Positions 25,261 through 34,939 of a stretch of 64,000 bases of DNA are shown here, in pieces. The DNA lies in contig JABTUU010000001.1 of assembly GCA_015075275.1 (NCBI GenBank), forward strand, positions 248,001 to 312,000. The letters run 5' to 3'. Origin of the DNA: Anaerolineales bacterium. Its GTDB lineage: Bacteria; Chloroflexota; Anaerolineae; Anaerolineales; Villigracilaceae. Every line of letters starts with the position of its first letter. The stretch's first letter is position 1. A program made the translations under genes and the position numbers. The notes beneath the pieces are model-generated. The model searched no databases. It was not told the origin of the DNA and saw only the letters and a list, made by a program, of their open reading frames with translations.

Positions 25261-26538
25261 ATGAAAATCCTTGAACTAGAGAACGAACCCCTTTCTAAAT
25301 TGCGTTCGATGGGAAAAGCGCTGAATATTCCCAACTCGAACCGCCTTAAAAAAGAAACGCTTGCCATGATGATCCGCGAGGCGGAGGCGCAGAAGGAAGG
25401 CATCGAATTACGCGGCGGCATCCTCGAGATCATGAGCGAAGGCATCGGCTTTCTACGTTCCGCGAATTATCGTCTCAGCGATCAAGATGTTTATGTATCG
25501 CAGGCGCAATTGCGGCGGCACGAACTGCGAGCGGGAGACTTGGTCATTGGGCAGGTGCGCCCTCCGCGCGAAAGCGAACGCCATTTTGGCTTGCTTAAAG
25601 TCGAGTCGATCAACGGACTCACGCCAGAACAAGCCTCGCGCCGACCAGTCTTCGAGAACCTAACGCCGATCTTCCCAGATACGCGCTTTGATCTCGAAAC
25701 CGATCACGACACGCTGGCTCCGCGACTCATCAATCTGGTCGCGCCTATCGGCAGAGGTCAGCGCGGGCTGATTGTCTCGCCGCCTAAAGCGGGGAAAACA
25801 ACGATCCTGAAACAAATTGCGAACTCAATCTCAACTAAATATCCTGACGTGCATTTATTGGTCGCGCTGATCGGCGAACGCCCGGAAGAAGTGACCGACA
25901 TGGACCGCTCGGTAGACGCCGAAGTAGTCGCTTCGACCTTCGATGAGCCGGTTACCTCACACGTCCGCACAGCCGAACTTGCCTTAGAGCGCGCTAAGAG
26001 GCTGGTGGAGATCGGACGCCACGTGGTAATCTTAATGGACTCGATTACGCGTCTTGCGCGCGCCTACAACCTCGTCGTCAATCCGTCGGGGCGTACGCTC
26101 TCTGGCGGTATGGATCCTTCGGCGTTGTATCCGCCGAAGCGTTTCTTTGGCGCGGCGCGCAATATCGAAGAAGGCGGTTCGCTTACCATTATCGCCACCT
26201 GTCTGGTAGATACCGGCTCCCGCCTCGATGACGTTGTCTATGAAGAGTTTAAAGGCACAGGCAACATGGAATTGCACCTCTCGCGCAAACTGCAAGAGCG
26301 ACGTATCTATCCTGCCGTAGACATTGAACGCTCATCCACTCGTCGCGAAGACCTTCTACTGGGTCCGGATATTCTGCAACGCGTTTGGCTTATGCGACGT
26401 ATGTATATCCAAATGATCACCCAACAACCGCAAGGCGCCGGCATGGATAACGCGGTTGCCACTGAAGCCATCATCACCCGCCTTGACCGGGCGCGCAACA
26501 ATCAAGAATTTCTCGAAAATCTTGGCAGAGACGCTTAA
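25261..26538 (+). CDS. rho: Transcription termination factor Rho
   Basis: Hexameric RNA helicase that ends transcription. The 425 residues contain the N-terminal helix bundle (KLRSMGKALNIPNSNRLKKE), the cold-shock-like primary RNA-binding domain (EIMSEGIGFLRSANYRLSDQ), Walker A PPKAGKTT, Walker B HVVILMDSITRLARAYN, the Q-loop region SGGMDPSALYPPKRFFGAAR and the R-loop KGTGNMELHLSRKLQERR. There is no large N-terminal insertion as in some Actinobacteria. The ATG follows AGAGAAAAATA, a weak RBS. An M23 peptidase gene begins 15 bases later. Confidence 0.98.
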   Translation: MKILELENEPLSKLRSMGKALNIPNSNRLKKETLAMMIREAEAQKEGIELRGGILEIMSEGIGFLRSANYRLSDQDVYVSQAQLRRHELRAGDLVIGQVRPPRESERHFGLLKVESINGLTPEQASRRPVFENLTPIFPDTRFDLETDHDTLAPRLINLVAPIGRGQRGLIVSPPKAGKTTILKQIANSISTKYPDVHLLVALIGERPEEVTDMDRSVDAEVVASTFDEPVTSHVRTAELALERAKRLVEIGRHVVILMDSITRLARAYNLVVNPSGRTLSGGMDPSALYPPKRFFGAARNIEEGGSLTIIATCLVDTGSRLDDVVYEEFKGTGNMELHLSRKLQERRIYPAVDIERSSTRREDLLLGPDILQRVWLMRRMYIQMITQQPQGAGMDNAVATEAIITRLDRARNNQEFLENLGRDA

Positions 26539-26553
26539 TTAAAACGCTGAAAG

Positions 26554-27618
26554 ATGTCGAAATTACTTACGTTCGTCAAGACCAACGCCCGCCTGATTCT
26601 TAGCTGGGTTGTTACTATCGCCTTCGCAGGGAGCGCGCTTGGAGGCGCAGTAGCGTGGCGGAGTTCTAGAGCCGCGCCGCAAGCCTTGGCGCTTGAGCCT
26701 ACTGCCGCGCCGCAAGACGCGCCGGCTGACGTGGCAATGCCAGCCCTGACGGGTCCGAACCCATTCGCTTTTGTTCCGCGAGAGATCCAGATCAAAACAA
26801 ATATTTCTTCAGATAAGCCGCGCTACGAGCCGGTCGAATATCGCGTTAAGCGCGGCGATTCGATCTTTGCCATTGCGCAGACCTATAAATTGGAACCAGA
26901 AACGATTTTGTGGGCGAATTACAACGTGTTGCAGGACGACCCGCACAGCCTCAGACCGGGGCAAGTCTTGAGTATTCCTCCTACCGATGGAATTTTCTAT
27001 CAAGTTAAAGAGAACGACACGCTCCAGTCGGTCGCCGATGAATTCCATGCGAATATTGATGAGATTATAGATTTTCCCGGTAATGATATTGATCTCGCGG
27101 AGCCTAAGGTCGTCTCAGGCTCATGGGTGATGATCCCCGGCGGAGAACGCGAATTCGTGCAATGGATCGTGCCTACTGTCGGCACGGGCAAGTCTGGCAC
27201 CGGCACCTCGCCGACCAGTCAGAATGCGTGTCCTGGCGGCGCGGTAGGCAGCGGGGGGTTCATCTGGCCCGCCGATGCACATTCGCTTTCGGGCAACGAT
27301 TACTGGAACGGACATCTCGGCATTGATATCGCCGCCGGCGAAGGCGCGCCTGTCTACGCGGCAGATAGCGGCGTGGTTACGATGGCGCAAGGCGGATACA
27401 ATTACGGCTATGGCAATGTTATCCAAATTGATCATGGCAACGGCTACTCGACGATCTACGCGCACTTGAGCGTGATCGGCGTGGGAGTGTGCCATAGCGT
27501 GAGCGCCGGTCAATGGATCGGATCGGCGGGCAACACCGGCAATTCGCAAGGCGCGCATCTGCACTTTGAAGTGCGTCAAGGCGGCGGTTCGATTAATCCG
27601 TGGTACGTTTTGCCGTAG
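26554..27618 (+). CDS. LysM and M23 metallopeptidase protein (murein hydrolase or NlpD-like)
   Basis: Envelope protein of 354 residues. One N-terminal transmembrane segment (about 13-36) anchors it. Two LysM domains follow (YRVKRGDSIFAIAQTYKLEP near 97 and YQVKENDTLQSVADEFHANI near 150), then a Gly/Ser/Thr linker and a LytM/M23 domain (about 245-354). Zn ligands are visible: HLGIDIAAG (His, Asp) and HLHFEV; the catalytic His is in YAHLS. All are intact, so an active peptidoglycan endopeptidase is likely. It lies between rho and birA, the latter starting eight bases after the stop. Confidence 0.92.
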   Translation: MSKLLTFVKTNARLILSWVVTIAFAGSALGGAVAWRSSRAAPQALALEPTAAPQDAPADVAMPALTGPNPFAFVPREIQIKTNISSDKPRYEPVEYRVKRGDSIFAIAQTYKLEPETILWANYNVLQDDPHSLRPGQVLSIPPTDGIFYQVKENDTLQSVADEFHANIDEIIDFPGNDIDLAEPKVVSGSWVMIPGGEREFVQWIVPTVGTGKSGTGTSPTSQNACPGGAVGSGGFIWPADAHSLSGNDYWNGHLGIDIAAGEGAPVYAADSGVVTMAQGGYNYGYGNVIQIDHGNGYSTIYAHLSVIGVGVCHSVSAGQWIGSAGNTGNSQGAHLHFEVRQGGGSINPWYVLP

Positions 27619-27625
27619 CGCGTTC

Positions 27626-28420
27626 ATGAACGAAGAAGCGCTGGCTGATGCGTTGACGCGCTTGCCGCTTGGCGAGATACGATATTTCGACACCATCGGC
27701 TCGACTAACGACGAAGCGCTAATTTGGGCGAACGCCGGCGCTCCCGACCTGTCCCTTATCGCTGCAGATGAACAGACGCGGGGGCGCGGCAGAATGAGAC
27801 GCGCATGGTTTACGCCGCCTCAAGCCGCCCTTGCCTTCAGCCTGATTCTCCGTCCCACAATAGCGGAACAACCTCATCTCTCCAAGTTGGTTGGGCTTGC
27901 CGCTCTTTCCATCGTTCAAGCGCTTGAAGCGTTTGGAATTTCCGCCCAGATCAAGTGGCCCAACGATATTCTAATCCATCAGCGCAAGGCGGCTGGTATC
28001 TTGACCGAACTCATTTGGTCCGGCGAACAAGCCGCCTGCGCAGTGATTGGCGTTGGGTTGAATGTGACAAAGCAAGCCGTCCCCAACGCCGACGTGTTAA
28101 CGTTTCCCGCCATTAGTTTAGAAGACGCGTTGGGGCGCATTATCCCCCGTGAAGAACTTATACGAGATATTCTGACTGCGTTTATTGAATTGCGCCCGCA
28201 GTTAAGCGCGGATGCTCTTATTCATCAATGGAATAAAACGCTCGCCTATCGCGGCGAGCGTGTCGGCGTAGAAGTCGGCGCGGGGCAGACTCTGACTGGA
28301 AGCCTCGACGGACTTTTGCCCGACGGCAGTCTGTGTCTGCGCGGCGACAATGGCAAACGTATAACAGTTCACTTTGGAGATGTGCGCCTGCGTCCGTTTG
28401 CTGATATACTTGAGCGATAA
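27626..28420 (+). CDS. birA: Biotin--[acetyl-CoA carboxylase] ligase
   Basis: Attaches biotin to the carboxyl carrier protein. The 264-residue protein has the biotinyl-5'-AMP loop GRGRMRRAWF, KWPNDI with the active-site Lys, KAAGILTE and a C-terminal SH3-like domain. No N-terminal helix-turn-helix is present, so it is the non-repressor class I form. The start at 27626 removes 20 residues that overlap the preceding gene. The next small gene starts nine bases after the stop. Confidence 0.95.
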   Translation: MNEEALADALTRLPLGEIRYFDTIGSTNDEALIWANAGAPDLSLIAADEQTRGRGRMRRAWFTPPQAALAFSLILRPTIAEQPHLSKLVGLAALSIVQALEAFGISAQIKWPNDILIHQRKAAGILTELIWSGEQAACAVIGVGLNVTKQAVPNADVLTFPAISLEDALGRIIPREELIRDILTAFIELRPQLSADALIHQWNKTLAYRGERVGVEVGAGQTLTGSLDGLLPDGSLCLRGDNGKRITVHFGDVRLRPFADILER

Positions 28421-28429
28421 GGCAGTCTT

Positions 28430-28669
28430 ATGTTTGATAACCTCCGTGAATCAGCCTCCTCGTCGTCGTTTTATGAGGAAGAATCTAACGAGCTCTACCG
28501 CGAACCAGAATCGCAATCCATTTCAGCGCCGTCTACAAAACGTAAAGAAGCGCGTATCCTCGGTATGACGGGGCAGCAACGCTTCCTGCTGTCTTTGATG
28601 CTGTTTATGATAGTCTGCGTTTTCGGCGCGTTGGCGATGTTTATCTTGGGAAAAATGTCGTTGTTCTAA
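28430..28669 (+). CDS. Small single-span membrane protein
   Basis: A 79-residue protein with an acidic/Ser-rich N-terminal half, a basic stretch (TKRKEAR) and one C-terminal transmembrane segment (about residues 52-74). It is close behind birA and ends before a bidirectional terminator. No family is recognised; the charge pattern suggests an N-in tail-anchored protein. Confidence 0.68.
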   Translation: MFDNLRESASSSSFYEEESNELYREPESQSISAPSTKRKEARILGMTGQQRFLLSLMLFMIVCVFGALAMFILGKMSLF

Positions 28670-28696
28670 TCGTCTCAATGCCCCCCTTTAAAAAAA

Positions 28697-28738
28697 TATA
28701 ATAAAGTCCAGCGGTAGTCGCTGGACTTTATTATATAG
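28697..28738. terminator. Bidirectional terminator between small membrane protein gene and gyrA
   Basis: ATATAATAAAGTCCAGCG and CGCTGGACTTTATTATAT pair around GTAGT; A7 on the left acts as a T-run on the minus strand. Confidence 0.9.
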
Positions 28739-28773
28739 AATACGCGATACGATAACGTTCGGATCGCTTCTCG

Positions 28774-31290
28774 TTATATCAACGGCGGTTGCGGCTCGGC
28801 TTTTTCCTCTTCCACTTGCGCGCCAATCCGCTTCAAATCCTCAGCGGAGATGCGCGCCACAGAGGCGACGTAATCGCCTTCCTGAGGCTTAATCAGATGC
28901 ACGCCTCTCGTAGCGCGTCCCGCTGTTTTCACTGTTTTATTTTTAATGCGGATCGTCTGACCGTTGGCGGTCATAATCGTAAGGTCGTCATCCTTTTGCA
29001 CGACGCGTGCCGCGACGATAACGCCGATCTCTTTCATCGCTTTTTGATCAATCGTGGCGACGCCGAATGTTGCACGCCCTTTGGGCGTATATTCTTTGAG
29101 AGGCGTTTGTTTCCCCACGCCGCCGCTGGTCACGATCAACAGCGATCCGTCCGGCTCTACGACGTCCATGCTGGTCACCGAATCGTCCTTCCTCAATTTA
29201 ATAGCGGTCACGCCCGCCGCCTGTCGTCCCATTGAGCGGATCTTGGATTCGCTGTAACGCAGCGCCTGTCCGTTCTCGGTCACGAAGATCAGGTCGTCTT
29301 TGCCGCTGGTAACGCGCGCCCAACCCAAACGGTCGCCCTCTTCTAAATTCATGGCGATCAACCCCGATGGGCGCACTGCCGCGAATTCTTCCAGCGCCAC
29401 GCGCTTGGTTTTGCCGCGCGCGGTCGTCATCACGCAGAATCCATGCGCGGAGAAATTCGAGATAGCGATTGCGGCGGTGATGCGTTCGTTCGCGCCGAGT
29501 GAAAGCACGTTGACCAACGGGATGCCTTTCGCTGTTCGATCTGCGTCGGGAATCTGATAGACTTTCTCGCTGTACACTTTTCCCCGGTCTGAGAAGAACA
29601 GCATTGAATCGAGGCTGCGGGCGGGAATTAATGCGACGACTTCATCTTCCTCTTTCGTCTCAAAACCTTTCACGCCGCGCCCGCCGCGACTCTGCGAACG
29701 AAACGCCGCAGCCGCTACGCGTTTGATGTAGCCGTGCGCCGTGAGACTAATCAGCGCCATCTCGTCTTGAACAAGGTCGGCTTCGGTCAATTCTTCGGTC
29801 GCTTCGGCGGCGATGCGTGTGCGGCGATCGTCGCCGTATTTCGTCGAAAGATCGCGCATATCCTCTTGAATTAAGTTAAGGATCTTTTTAGGATGCGCCA
29901 GCAGGTCTTCAAGATAGGCGATCTGTTCGGCGACTTGCTTATGTTCTTCTTCGATCTTCCAGCGTTCGAGCGCGGCGAGGCGGCGCAGCTGCATATCCAG
30001 GATCGCCTGCGCTTGCAATTCGCTCAGTTTGAAACGCTTGACCAAATTCTGTTTCGCGGCATCGGCGTCTTCCGATTCGCGGATGGTCTTGATCACCGCG
30101 TCGAGGTTAGCGAGCGCGATTAAGTAACCATCCAGAATATGCTGACGCGCGCGGGCTTTTGCCAGTTCAAAATTTGTGCGCCGAACGATCACGGTCTGAC
30201 GATGTTCGATGAAGATCTGTAGGGCGCGTTTGAGCGGAAGCGTGCGCGGCTCGCCGTCTACCAGAGCGAGAACTTGTGCGCCGAACGTGGTTTGCAGCGA
30301 GGTGTACTTATAGAGTTGATTTAATACTTTCTTCGGCTGGGCGCCGCGCTTTAGTTCGATCACGATGCTCATGCCGCGCTGGTCTGAACTATCGCGTAGA
30401 TCGGAGATTTGATCGATCTTGTCGGTGCGTACCAGTTCGGCGATGCGTTCGATCAAAGTCGTTTTATTAACTTGATAGGGGATTTCGGTGATGACGATTT
30501 CGTATCTGCCGCCCTTGCTTTCTTCGATGTGCGCTACGCCGCGCACAACGATTCTGCCTCGACCTGTGCCATACATCGCCTCAATGCCCTCGCGTCCGAT
30601 GATGATACCGCCGGTCGGGAAATCCGGTCCCTGCACATGTTTCATCAGCGCTTCGACGGGGATATCGTCCATTCTGTCATAGTTGTCAATTAGGAAGTTA
30701 ATCCCGCTTGTCAGCTCGCGTAGATTATGCGGCGGGATATTGGTCGCCATACCGACTGCGATGCCCGAGGTCCCGTTGAGGAGCATGTTCGGAACTCGCG
30801 CCGGCAAAACAAGCGGTTCTTCGAGCGAATCGTCGAAGTTGGGACCGAAGTCCACCGTATCCTTATCTAGATCGGCGAGCAATTCTTCCGCCAGTTTTTG
30901 CAGGCGGGCTTCCGTATAGCGCATCGCTGCGGGCGCATCGCCGTCCACCGACCCGAAGTTGCCTTGCCCGTCCACCAACAGGTAACGCATGGAGAAATCT
31001 TGCGCCATGCGCGCCATCGTCTCGTAGACCGCTGAATCGCCATGCGGATGGAATTTCCCCAACACTTCGCCCACAATGCGGGCGGATTTCTTATACGAAG
31101 AATTGGAACGAATGCCCAGTTCTAGCATGGCGTATAAAATGCGCCGATGAACGGGTTTTAGCCCGTCGCGGGCATCGGGAAGCGCGCGCGCCACGATCAC
31201 GCTCATGGCGTAATCGAGATACGCTGAGCGCATCTGTTCGTCAATATCTACGTGTTCGATATTTCCAGCCTGAAAGGATTCTTCCGCCAT
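28774..31290 (-). CDS. gyrA: DNA gyrase subunit A
   Basis: Breakage-reunion subunit of gyrase, introducing negative supercoils with GyrB. It has the catalytic Tyr in [10 protein letters not shown], the quinolone-region [12 protein letters not shown] (Ser retained at the main resistance site, Glu where E. coli has Asp87), a coiled-coil region, and a C-terminal beta-pinwheel with the GyrA box QSRGGRG, which distinguishes gyrase from topoisomerase IV. I prefer ATG 31290 (838 residues, GAGAG upstream); ATG 31320 adds ten residues but follows a T-run. gyrB is not adjacent. A TATAAT on the minus strand at 31391-31396 gives a leader of about 90 bases. Confidence 0.97.
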   Translation of the reverse strand: MAEESFQAGNIEHVDIDEQMRSAYLDYAMSVIVARALPDARDGLKPVHRRILYAMLELGIRSNSSYKKSARIVGEVLGKFHPHGDSAVYETMARMAQDFSMRYLLVDGQGNFGSVDGDAPAAMRYTEARLQKLAEELLADLDKDTVDFGPNFDDSLEEPLVLPARVPNMLLNGTSGIAVGMATNIPPHNLRELTSGINFLIDNYDRMDDIPVEALMKHVQGPDFPTGGIIIGREGIEAMYGTGRGRIVVRGVAHIEESKGGRYEIVITEIPYQVNKTTLIERIAELVRTDKIDQISDLRDSSDQRGMSIVIELKRGAQPKKVLNQLYKYTSLQTTFGAQVLALVDGEPRTLPLKRALQIFIEHRQTVIVRRTNFELAKARARQHILDGYLIALANLDAVIKTIRESEDADAAKQNLVKRFKLSELQAQAILDMQLRRLAALERWKIEEEHKQVAEQIAYLEDLLAHPKKILNLIQEDMRDLSTKYGDDRRTRIAAEATEELTEADLVQDEMALISLTAHGYIKRVAAAAFRSQSRGGRGVKGFETKEEDEVVALIPARSLDSMLFFSDRGKVYSEKVYQIPDADRTAKGIPLVNVLSLGANERITAAIAISNFSAHGFCVMTTARGKTKRVALEEFAAVRPSGLIAMNLEEGDRLGWARVTSGKDDLIFVTENGQALRYSESKIRSMGRQAAGVTAIKLRKDDSVTSMDVVEPDGSLLIVTSGGVGKQTPLKEYTPKGRATFGVATIDQKAMKEIGVIVAARVVQKDDDLTIMTANGQTIRIKNKTVKTAGRATRGVHLIKPQEGDYVASVARISAEDLKRIGAQVEEEKAEPQPPLI

Positions 31291-31390
31291 AAGTCTCTCG
31301 TTGGATAGGGATTTTGACATAAAAAAGACACGGGCAGGATTCTGTAACGCCGCGTCTTAACTAATGAAAGGTCTGACCGACTCTCCCCTT

Positions 31391-31396
31391 ATTATA
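31391..31396 (-). promoter_or_regulatory. -10 box of gyrA
   Basis: TATAAT on the minus strand about 95 bases before the preferred gyrA start. The region lies between gyrA and tRNA-Leu, and no consensus -35 is visible. Confidence 0.5.
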
Positions 31397-31478
31397 CCAT
31401 TGACCACTTTTACATTTTGCCAATTTCTCGCGCATTTCCGTCAAAACAAGGACAGCGACGCACCGGAAAGCAGGAATG

Positions 31479-31504
31479 AAAAATCCGCCTTTCAGCGGAA
31501 TTTC
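31479..31504 (-). terminator. Terminator of tRNA-Leu
   Basis: On the minus strand AAATTCCGC, loop TGAAAG, GCGGATTT then TTCATT. It lies 13 bases after the tRNA 3' end. Confidence 0.7.
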
Positions 31505-31516
31505 AACTTCTTTCTG

Positions 31517-31600
31517 TGCCGAAGGAGGGATTTGAACCCTCAAGAGATTGCTCTCACCACGCCCTGAACGTGGCGCGTCTGCCAGTTCCGCCACTTCGGC
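31517..31600 (-). tRNA. tRNA-Leu (anticodon CAG)
   Basis: Minus strand: acceptor GCCGAAG/CTTCGGC, anticodon stem CCACG/CGTGG with loop TTCAGGG (anticodon CAG), class II long variable arm and T-arm AGGGTTCAAATCCCT. Discriminator A is encoded; CCA is not (CAG follows). Confidence 0.96.
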
Positions 31601-31788
31601 TTATTTGCGGATTGAATTTTATCTCAAAGGCGTATTTTGTCAACGCAAAACGAGTGGATATGGCTGCGCGGCGACGCTTCATTCAAGATCCATATACATT
31701 CGAAGCGCCGATTCATTACAGTACCGTTAGGGGATACAACTTTTCAGCCCTGATGACGTTTAAGTAGGCATGGAGAAAGGAGTAGATC

Positions 31789-31911
31789 ATGTTTGCCGCC
31801 GTTATTGTGATTTGCCTGCTCTTGTTTGCGGCATTTGCCGTTGCAGACCCGCTCGTCGCGAATAGCAACTCAGACGAGCTGAGCAACATGGGCGTCGAGA
31901 GAAAGATATGA
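31789..31911 (+). CDS. Predicted 40-residue secreted or membrane peptide
   Basis: An ORF with AAAGGAG seven bases before the ATG encodes a hydrophobic N-terminal helix (VIVICLLLFAAFAVA) followed by a polar tail (DPLVANSNSDELSNMGVERK). A terminator starts 18 bases after the stop. The RBS, stop and terminator arrangement supports a real small gene. The DPLVA junction could be a signal-peptidase site or the end of a transmembrane span. No family recognised. The stretch 31601-31788 upstream holds nothing else I can identify. Confidence 0.6.
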   Translation: MFAAVIVICLLLFAAFAVADPLVANSNSDELSNMGVERKI

Positions 31912-31928
31912 ACGCAGACGCCCTTCCT

Positions 31929-31971
31929 AGCCCGGTGCAGAGTTTAAAAAAGCATCGGGCTTATTTTATTT
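31929..31971 (+). terminator. Terminator after the 40-residue peptide gene
   Basis: AGCCCGGTGC and GCATCGGGCT form a stem with one G-T pair and a 13-base loop, followed by TATTTTATTT. Confidence 0.75.
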
Positions 31972-31982
31972 AACCAAGGGGG

Positions 31983-31988
31983 TATAAT
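31983..31988 (+). promoter_or_regulatory. -10 box of the 32012 gene and possibly etfBA
   Basis: TATAAT with a leader of about 17 bases to the ATG at 32012. It is the nearest promoter-like sequence upstream of etfBA on this strand. Confidence 0.5.
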
Positions 31989-32011
31989 CGAAGAAATACA
32001 AAAGAATCGTT

Positions 32012-32302
32012 ATGGATATCCAACCTCTCTACACAAAGATTGATAAGACAATTCAAGTCAACGCGGGCGTGATCGCGCTGGAAAACCCGAGCGGATTCCC
32101 TCGCAATGAATCCAATTTATATTTGCTGGGGCACGATGGAACGATCCTCTGGAAAGCGGAAAAGCCCGATGTTGGCACATTCTTTTCTCGCGTCAGATTG
32201 AACGATGATGGCGAGACGCTCTCTGCTTATACGATCCACGGTCACGCCTGCGAGCTGGAGTTGAGAACGGGGAAGTTGATCGGTTTTACGAGTATCCAAT
32301 GA
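32012..32302 (+). CDS. Hypothetical protein upstream of etfBA
   Basis: A 96-residue soluble protein. The middle (LYLLGHDGTILWKAEKPDVG) and end (LELRTGKLIGFTS) resemble single blades of beta-propeller or PQQ-like repeats, but there is only about one and a half repeats. No signal peptide. It precedes etfB by 55 bases on the same strand. I do not recognise a family. Confidence 0.65.
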   Translation: MDIQPLYTKIDKTIQVNAGVIALENPSGFPRNESNLYLLGHDGTILWKAEKPDVGTFFSRVRLNDDGETLSAYTIHGHACELELRTGKLIGFTSIQ

Positions 32303-32357
32303 ACGATATTGCGAATATTGCGAGAAACAAATCGAATGTTTCACAAGGAGTCACACT

Positions 32358-33131
32358 TTGAAAATCATCGCATGTATCAAACAAGTCCCAGACTCGGAGG
32401 CGAAGATCAAAGCCGAGAATGGGCAGATCAACACAGGCGACGCGCCGCTGGTCATCAACCCGTTTGACGAGTACGCGGTGGAAGGCGCGCTTCAGCAGAG
32501 GGAAGCAGTCAGCGGCTCGACGGTCACCGCGTTGTGCATCGGACCCGAGTCCGCGAAGGAGGCGCTCAAGCACGCGCTCGCCATGGGTGCGGACGATGCG
32601 ATCCTCGTTTCAGACCCCGCGCTCAGCGATCTCGACACTATCGGCGCGGCGCGAGTCCTTGCCGCGGCGATCCAAAAGATCGGCGGCGTGGACATGGTTG
32701 TATTCGGACGGCAAACGCTCGACAACGGTTCAGGACTCACATCCGCTCAAACGGCGCGCGCTTTGGGGTGGTCGCTGCTGGGGTTGGCGGGGCAGATCAA
32801 AGTAGAGGAAAGAAGCGTTCGCGTCGAGCGAGTCATCGAAGAGGGCAGGCAAACTGTCAAAGCGAATCTTCCCACAGTCATCAGCGTTGTGCAAAGTATC
32901 GGCGAGCCGCGCTATCCGTCGTTCATGGGAATTCGCAAAGCGTCGAAAGCCGAGATCCCCGTGTGGTCGTTGAGCGATCTGGGAATCGCCGCGCCCGATG
33001 CGATCATCAAACGCAGTGAGTTGATGAACCCGCCCGCGCGCGACACGTCCGTTGAAATTATTTCGGGCGAAAGCCCCACCGAGATCGCCGATAAACTTGC
33101 CGACAAACTCATCACGGAGAAAGTGTTATGA
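32358..33131 (+). CDS. etfB: Electron transfer flavoprotein, beta subunit
   Basis: Small subunit of the FAD- and AMP-containing ETF that shuttles electrons from acyl-CoA and related dehydrogenases. The 257 residues begin [19 protein letters not shown] and contain the [12 protein letters not shown] and [10 protein letters not shown] segments of ETF-beta. The start is TTG with AAGGAG seven bases before it. The stop overlaps the etfA start (ATGA). A membrane Fe-S protein fitting an ETF:quinone reductase is encoded at 59607-61589. Confidence 0.95.
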   Translation: MKIIACIKQVPDSEAKIKAENGQINTGDAPLVINPFDEYAVEGALQQREAVSGSTVTALCIGPESAKEALKHALAMGADDAILVSDPALSDLDTIGAARVLAAAIQKIGGVDMVVFGRQTLDNGSGLTSAQTARALGWSLLGLAGQIKVEERSVRVERVIEEGRQTVKANLPTVISVVQSIGEPRYPSFMGIRKASKAEIPVWSLSDLGIAAPDAIIKRSELMNPPARDTSVEIISGESPTEIADKLADKLITEKVL

Positions 33132-34141
33132 AAATTTTTGTGTACATTGATCACTTCAAAGGCGAAGCGCTAGCCGCCTCGTGGGAGGCGTTGGGACTCG
33201 CAAAAAGTTTCGGCGCAACGACTGCGATTGTTTTCGGTTCTGGTGTTGACGACGTAGCGAATGCCGCGTTAGAGTATGGCGCGGATGACGTCCTCGTTGC
33301 CGACGACTCTGCCCTTTTGGATTTTCGCGCAGAGACGTATGCTTCCACCCTCTCCGCGCTCGTCTCATCCCGGACGCCCGATCTGATCCTGTTTCCTACA
33401 ACGACTCGCACCCGCGAGATCGCCGCCATGTCTGCGGTGGACTTGAACACCAACGTCATCACTGATGCGACAGCCGTTGAAGTGAGCGGCGATTCGGTTG
33501 TCGTCACGCGCCCGATCTACGAAGCGAAGTTATTTGAAAAAGTGACCGCCTCTGCGAAACCGCAATTGATCACACTGCGCGGACGTGCATTTCCGAAGCC
33601 GGAAAAAGTTGCTGGCAAAACTGGAACGATCACAAAAGTTGAAGCGAAGACCGACGCGCTCACAACCGTTGAGGGCTACAGCGTCGCGGATGTTGGCGTC
33701 AGCCTCAACGACGCTGGCATTATCGTATCGGGCGGACGCGGTGCGTCGAACAATCCTTCGTTGCAGCCTCCCGCCGGACTCGATGACAAGCAATCCGAGA
33801 TCTGGCGTGGTCAGCAAGGCTTCAAATTAATTGGCGATCTGGCTTCCACGCTTGGCGGCGCGGTCGGCGCAAGCCGCGCGGCAGTGGATGCGGGCTATGT
33901 CCCTTATTCAACTCAAGTTGGACAGACGGGCAAAGTCGTCGCGCCTGATGTGTATATCGCGTGCGGCATCTCTGGCGCGATCCAGCATCTCGCGGGAATC
34001 CGTTCGGCAAAGATGGTCGTTGCAATCAACAAAGACCCTGATGCGCCGATCTTCAAAGTGGCGCGCTATGGCGTGGTCGGCGACTTGTTCCAGATCGTCC
34101 CCGCGTTAACAGAGGCGTTCAAGAAGAAGTTGGGAAAATAG
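33128..34141 (+). CDS. etfA: Electron transfer flavoprotein, alpha subunit
   Basis: FAD-binding subunit of ETF. The 337-residue protein carries the C-terminal FAD domain: [57 protein letters not shown] and [20 protein letters not shown], all conserved. It overlaps etfB by four bases. No ferredoxin domain and no acyl-CoA dehydrogenase neighbour are present, so bifurcating activity is not indicated by context. Confidence 0.96.
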   Translation: MKIFVYIDHFKGEALAASWEALGLAKSFGATTAIVFGSGVDDVANAALEYGADDVLVADDSALLDFRAETYASTLSALVSSRTPDLILFPTTTRTREIAAMSAVDLNTNVITDATAVEVSGDSVVVTRPIYEAKLFEKVTASAKPQLITLRGRAFPKPEKVAGKTGTITKVEAKTDALTTVEGYSVADVGVSLNDAGIIVSGGRGASNNPSLQPPAGLDDKQSEIWRGQQGFKLIGDLASTLGGAVGASRAAVDAGYVPYSTQVGQTGKVVAPDVYIACGISGAIQHLAGIRSAKMVVAINKDPDAPIFKVARYGVVGDLFQIVPALTEAFKKKLGK

Positions 34142-34159
34142 CGTTCACGCGAGATCAAA

Positions 34160-34196
34160 TCACAGCGGCTGGAAATTTCCAGCCGCTGTTTTGTTT
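34160..34196 (+). terminator. Terminator of etfBA
   Basis: CAGCGGCTGGAAA and TTTCCAGCCGCTG form a near-perfect palindrome followed by TTTTGTTTCC. Confidence 0.88.
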
Positions 34197-34206
34197 CCTT
34201 TTCTGC

Positions 34207-34836
34207 TCACGTATTTACCAGAAATGGCATCTCCACCTGATAGGCGGACGGGATCAGGCTTTCGAACTTTCTCAACGCTGCCCGTAATTGCATCCGCGCC
34301 CGTGCGAGGCGACTCTTTACCGTTCCTACCGGCACGCGAGCCGCGCGCGCCGCTTCATCGTACGACATGCCTTCGATATCCACCAAGGTGACGATCAGGC
34401 GATACTCTGGGATCAGCGCATGGATACATTCCTGTAAGACGCGCTCTAATTCGTGTGATTCTGTTAATTCCTGCGGAGTAGAGGAAAGGTCCGACATCCA
34501 TGCTGGAGATTCAATCTCATCTCCTTCCGCGGTAAATGGTTCGAGAGGGAACGTATTGTGCCTTTTCAAGCGGCGCAATTCGTCGTAACTTGCGTTGATC
34601 GCCACCCGAGCCAGCCACCCCTTGAACGAACCGCCGCGAAACGAACGGATCTTTTGAAAGGCTTGGAGGAATGCGTTCTGCGTGGCGTCTTCTGCGGTGC
34701 ATTCATCTTGAACGATCCGCAGCGAAATACGATACAGTAAGTCTTGGTATTTCAAAACAAGCAGGTTGAACGCATCCGCATCGCCGCGTTGAGCCGTCTC
34801 AATCAACATCATGTCGGTATTCACGAGAGGTTCCAT
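34207..34836 (-). CDS. ECF-type RNA polymerase sigma factor
   Basis: An extracytoplasmic-function sigma factor (209 residues from ATG 34836; ATG 34869 is possible). Region 2 is AEDATQNAFLQAFQKIRSFRG followed by GWLARVAINASYDELRR; region 4 is MSYDEAARAARVPVGTVKSRLARAR, a helix-turn-helix for the -35 element. No anti-sigma factor gene adjoins; instead a histidine kinase and response regulator lie upstream on the same strand, so regulation may be by phosphorelay or the anti-sigma is elsewhere. Confidence 0.9.
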   Translation of the reverse strand: MEPLVNTDMMLIETAQRGDADAFNLLVLKYQDLLYRISLRIVQDECTAEDATQNAFLQAFQKIRSFRGGSFKGWLARVAINASYDELRRLKRHNTFPLEPFTAEGDEIESPAWMSDLSSTPQELTESHELERVLQECIHALIPEYRLIVTLVDIEGMSYDEAARAARVPVGTVKSRLARARMQLRAALRKFESLIPSAYQVEMPFLVNT

Positions 34837-34939
34837 ATATATATCATACGCCCCTATTGTTACAAGCATGTCGCAGAGATGTTACTGTTCTGTGACGTAC
34901 TCCGCCGCGCTCTATTGAATTCTTCCAGAATCGGGAACT

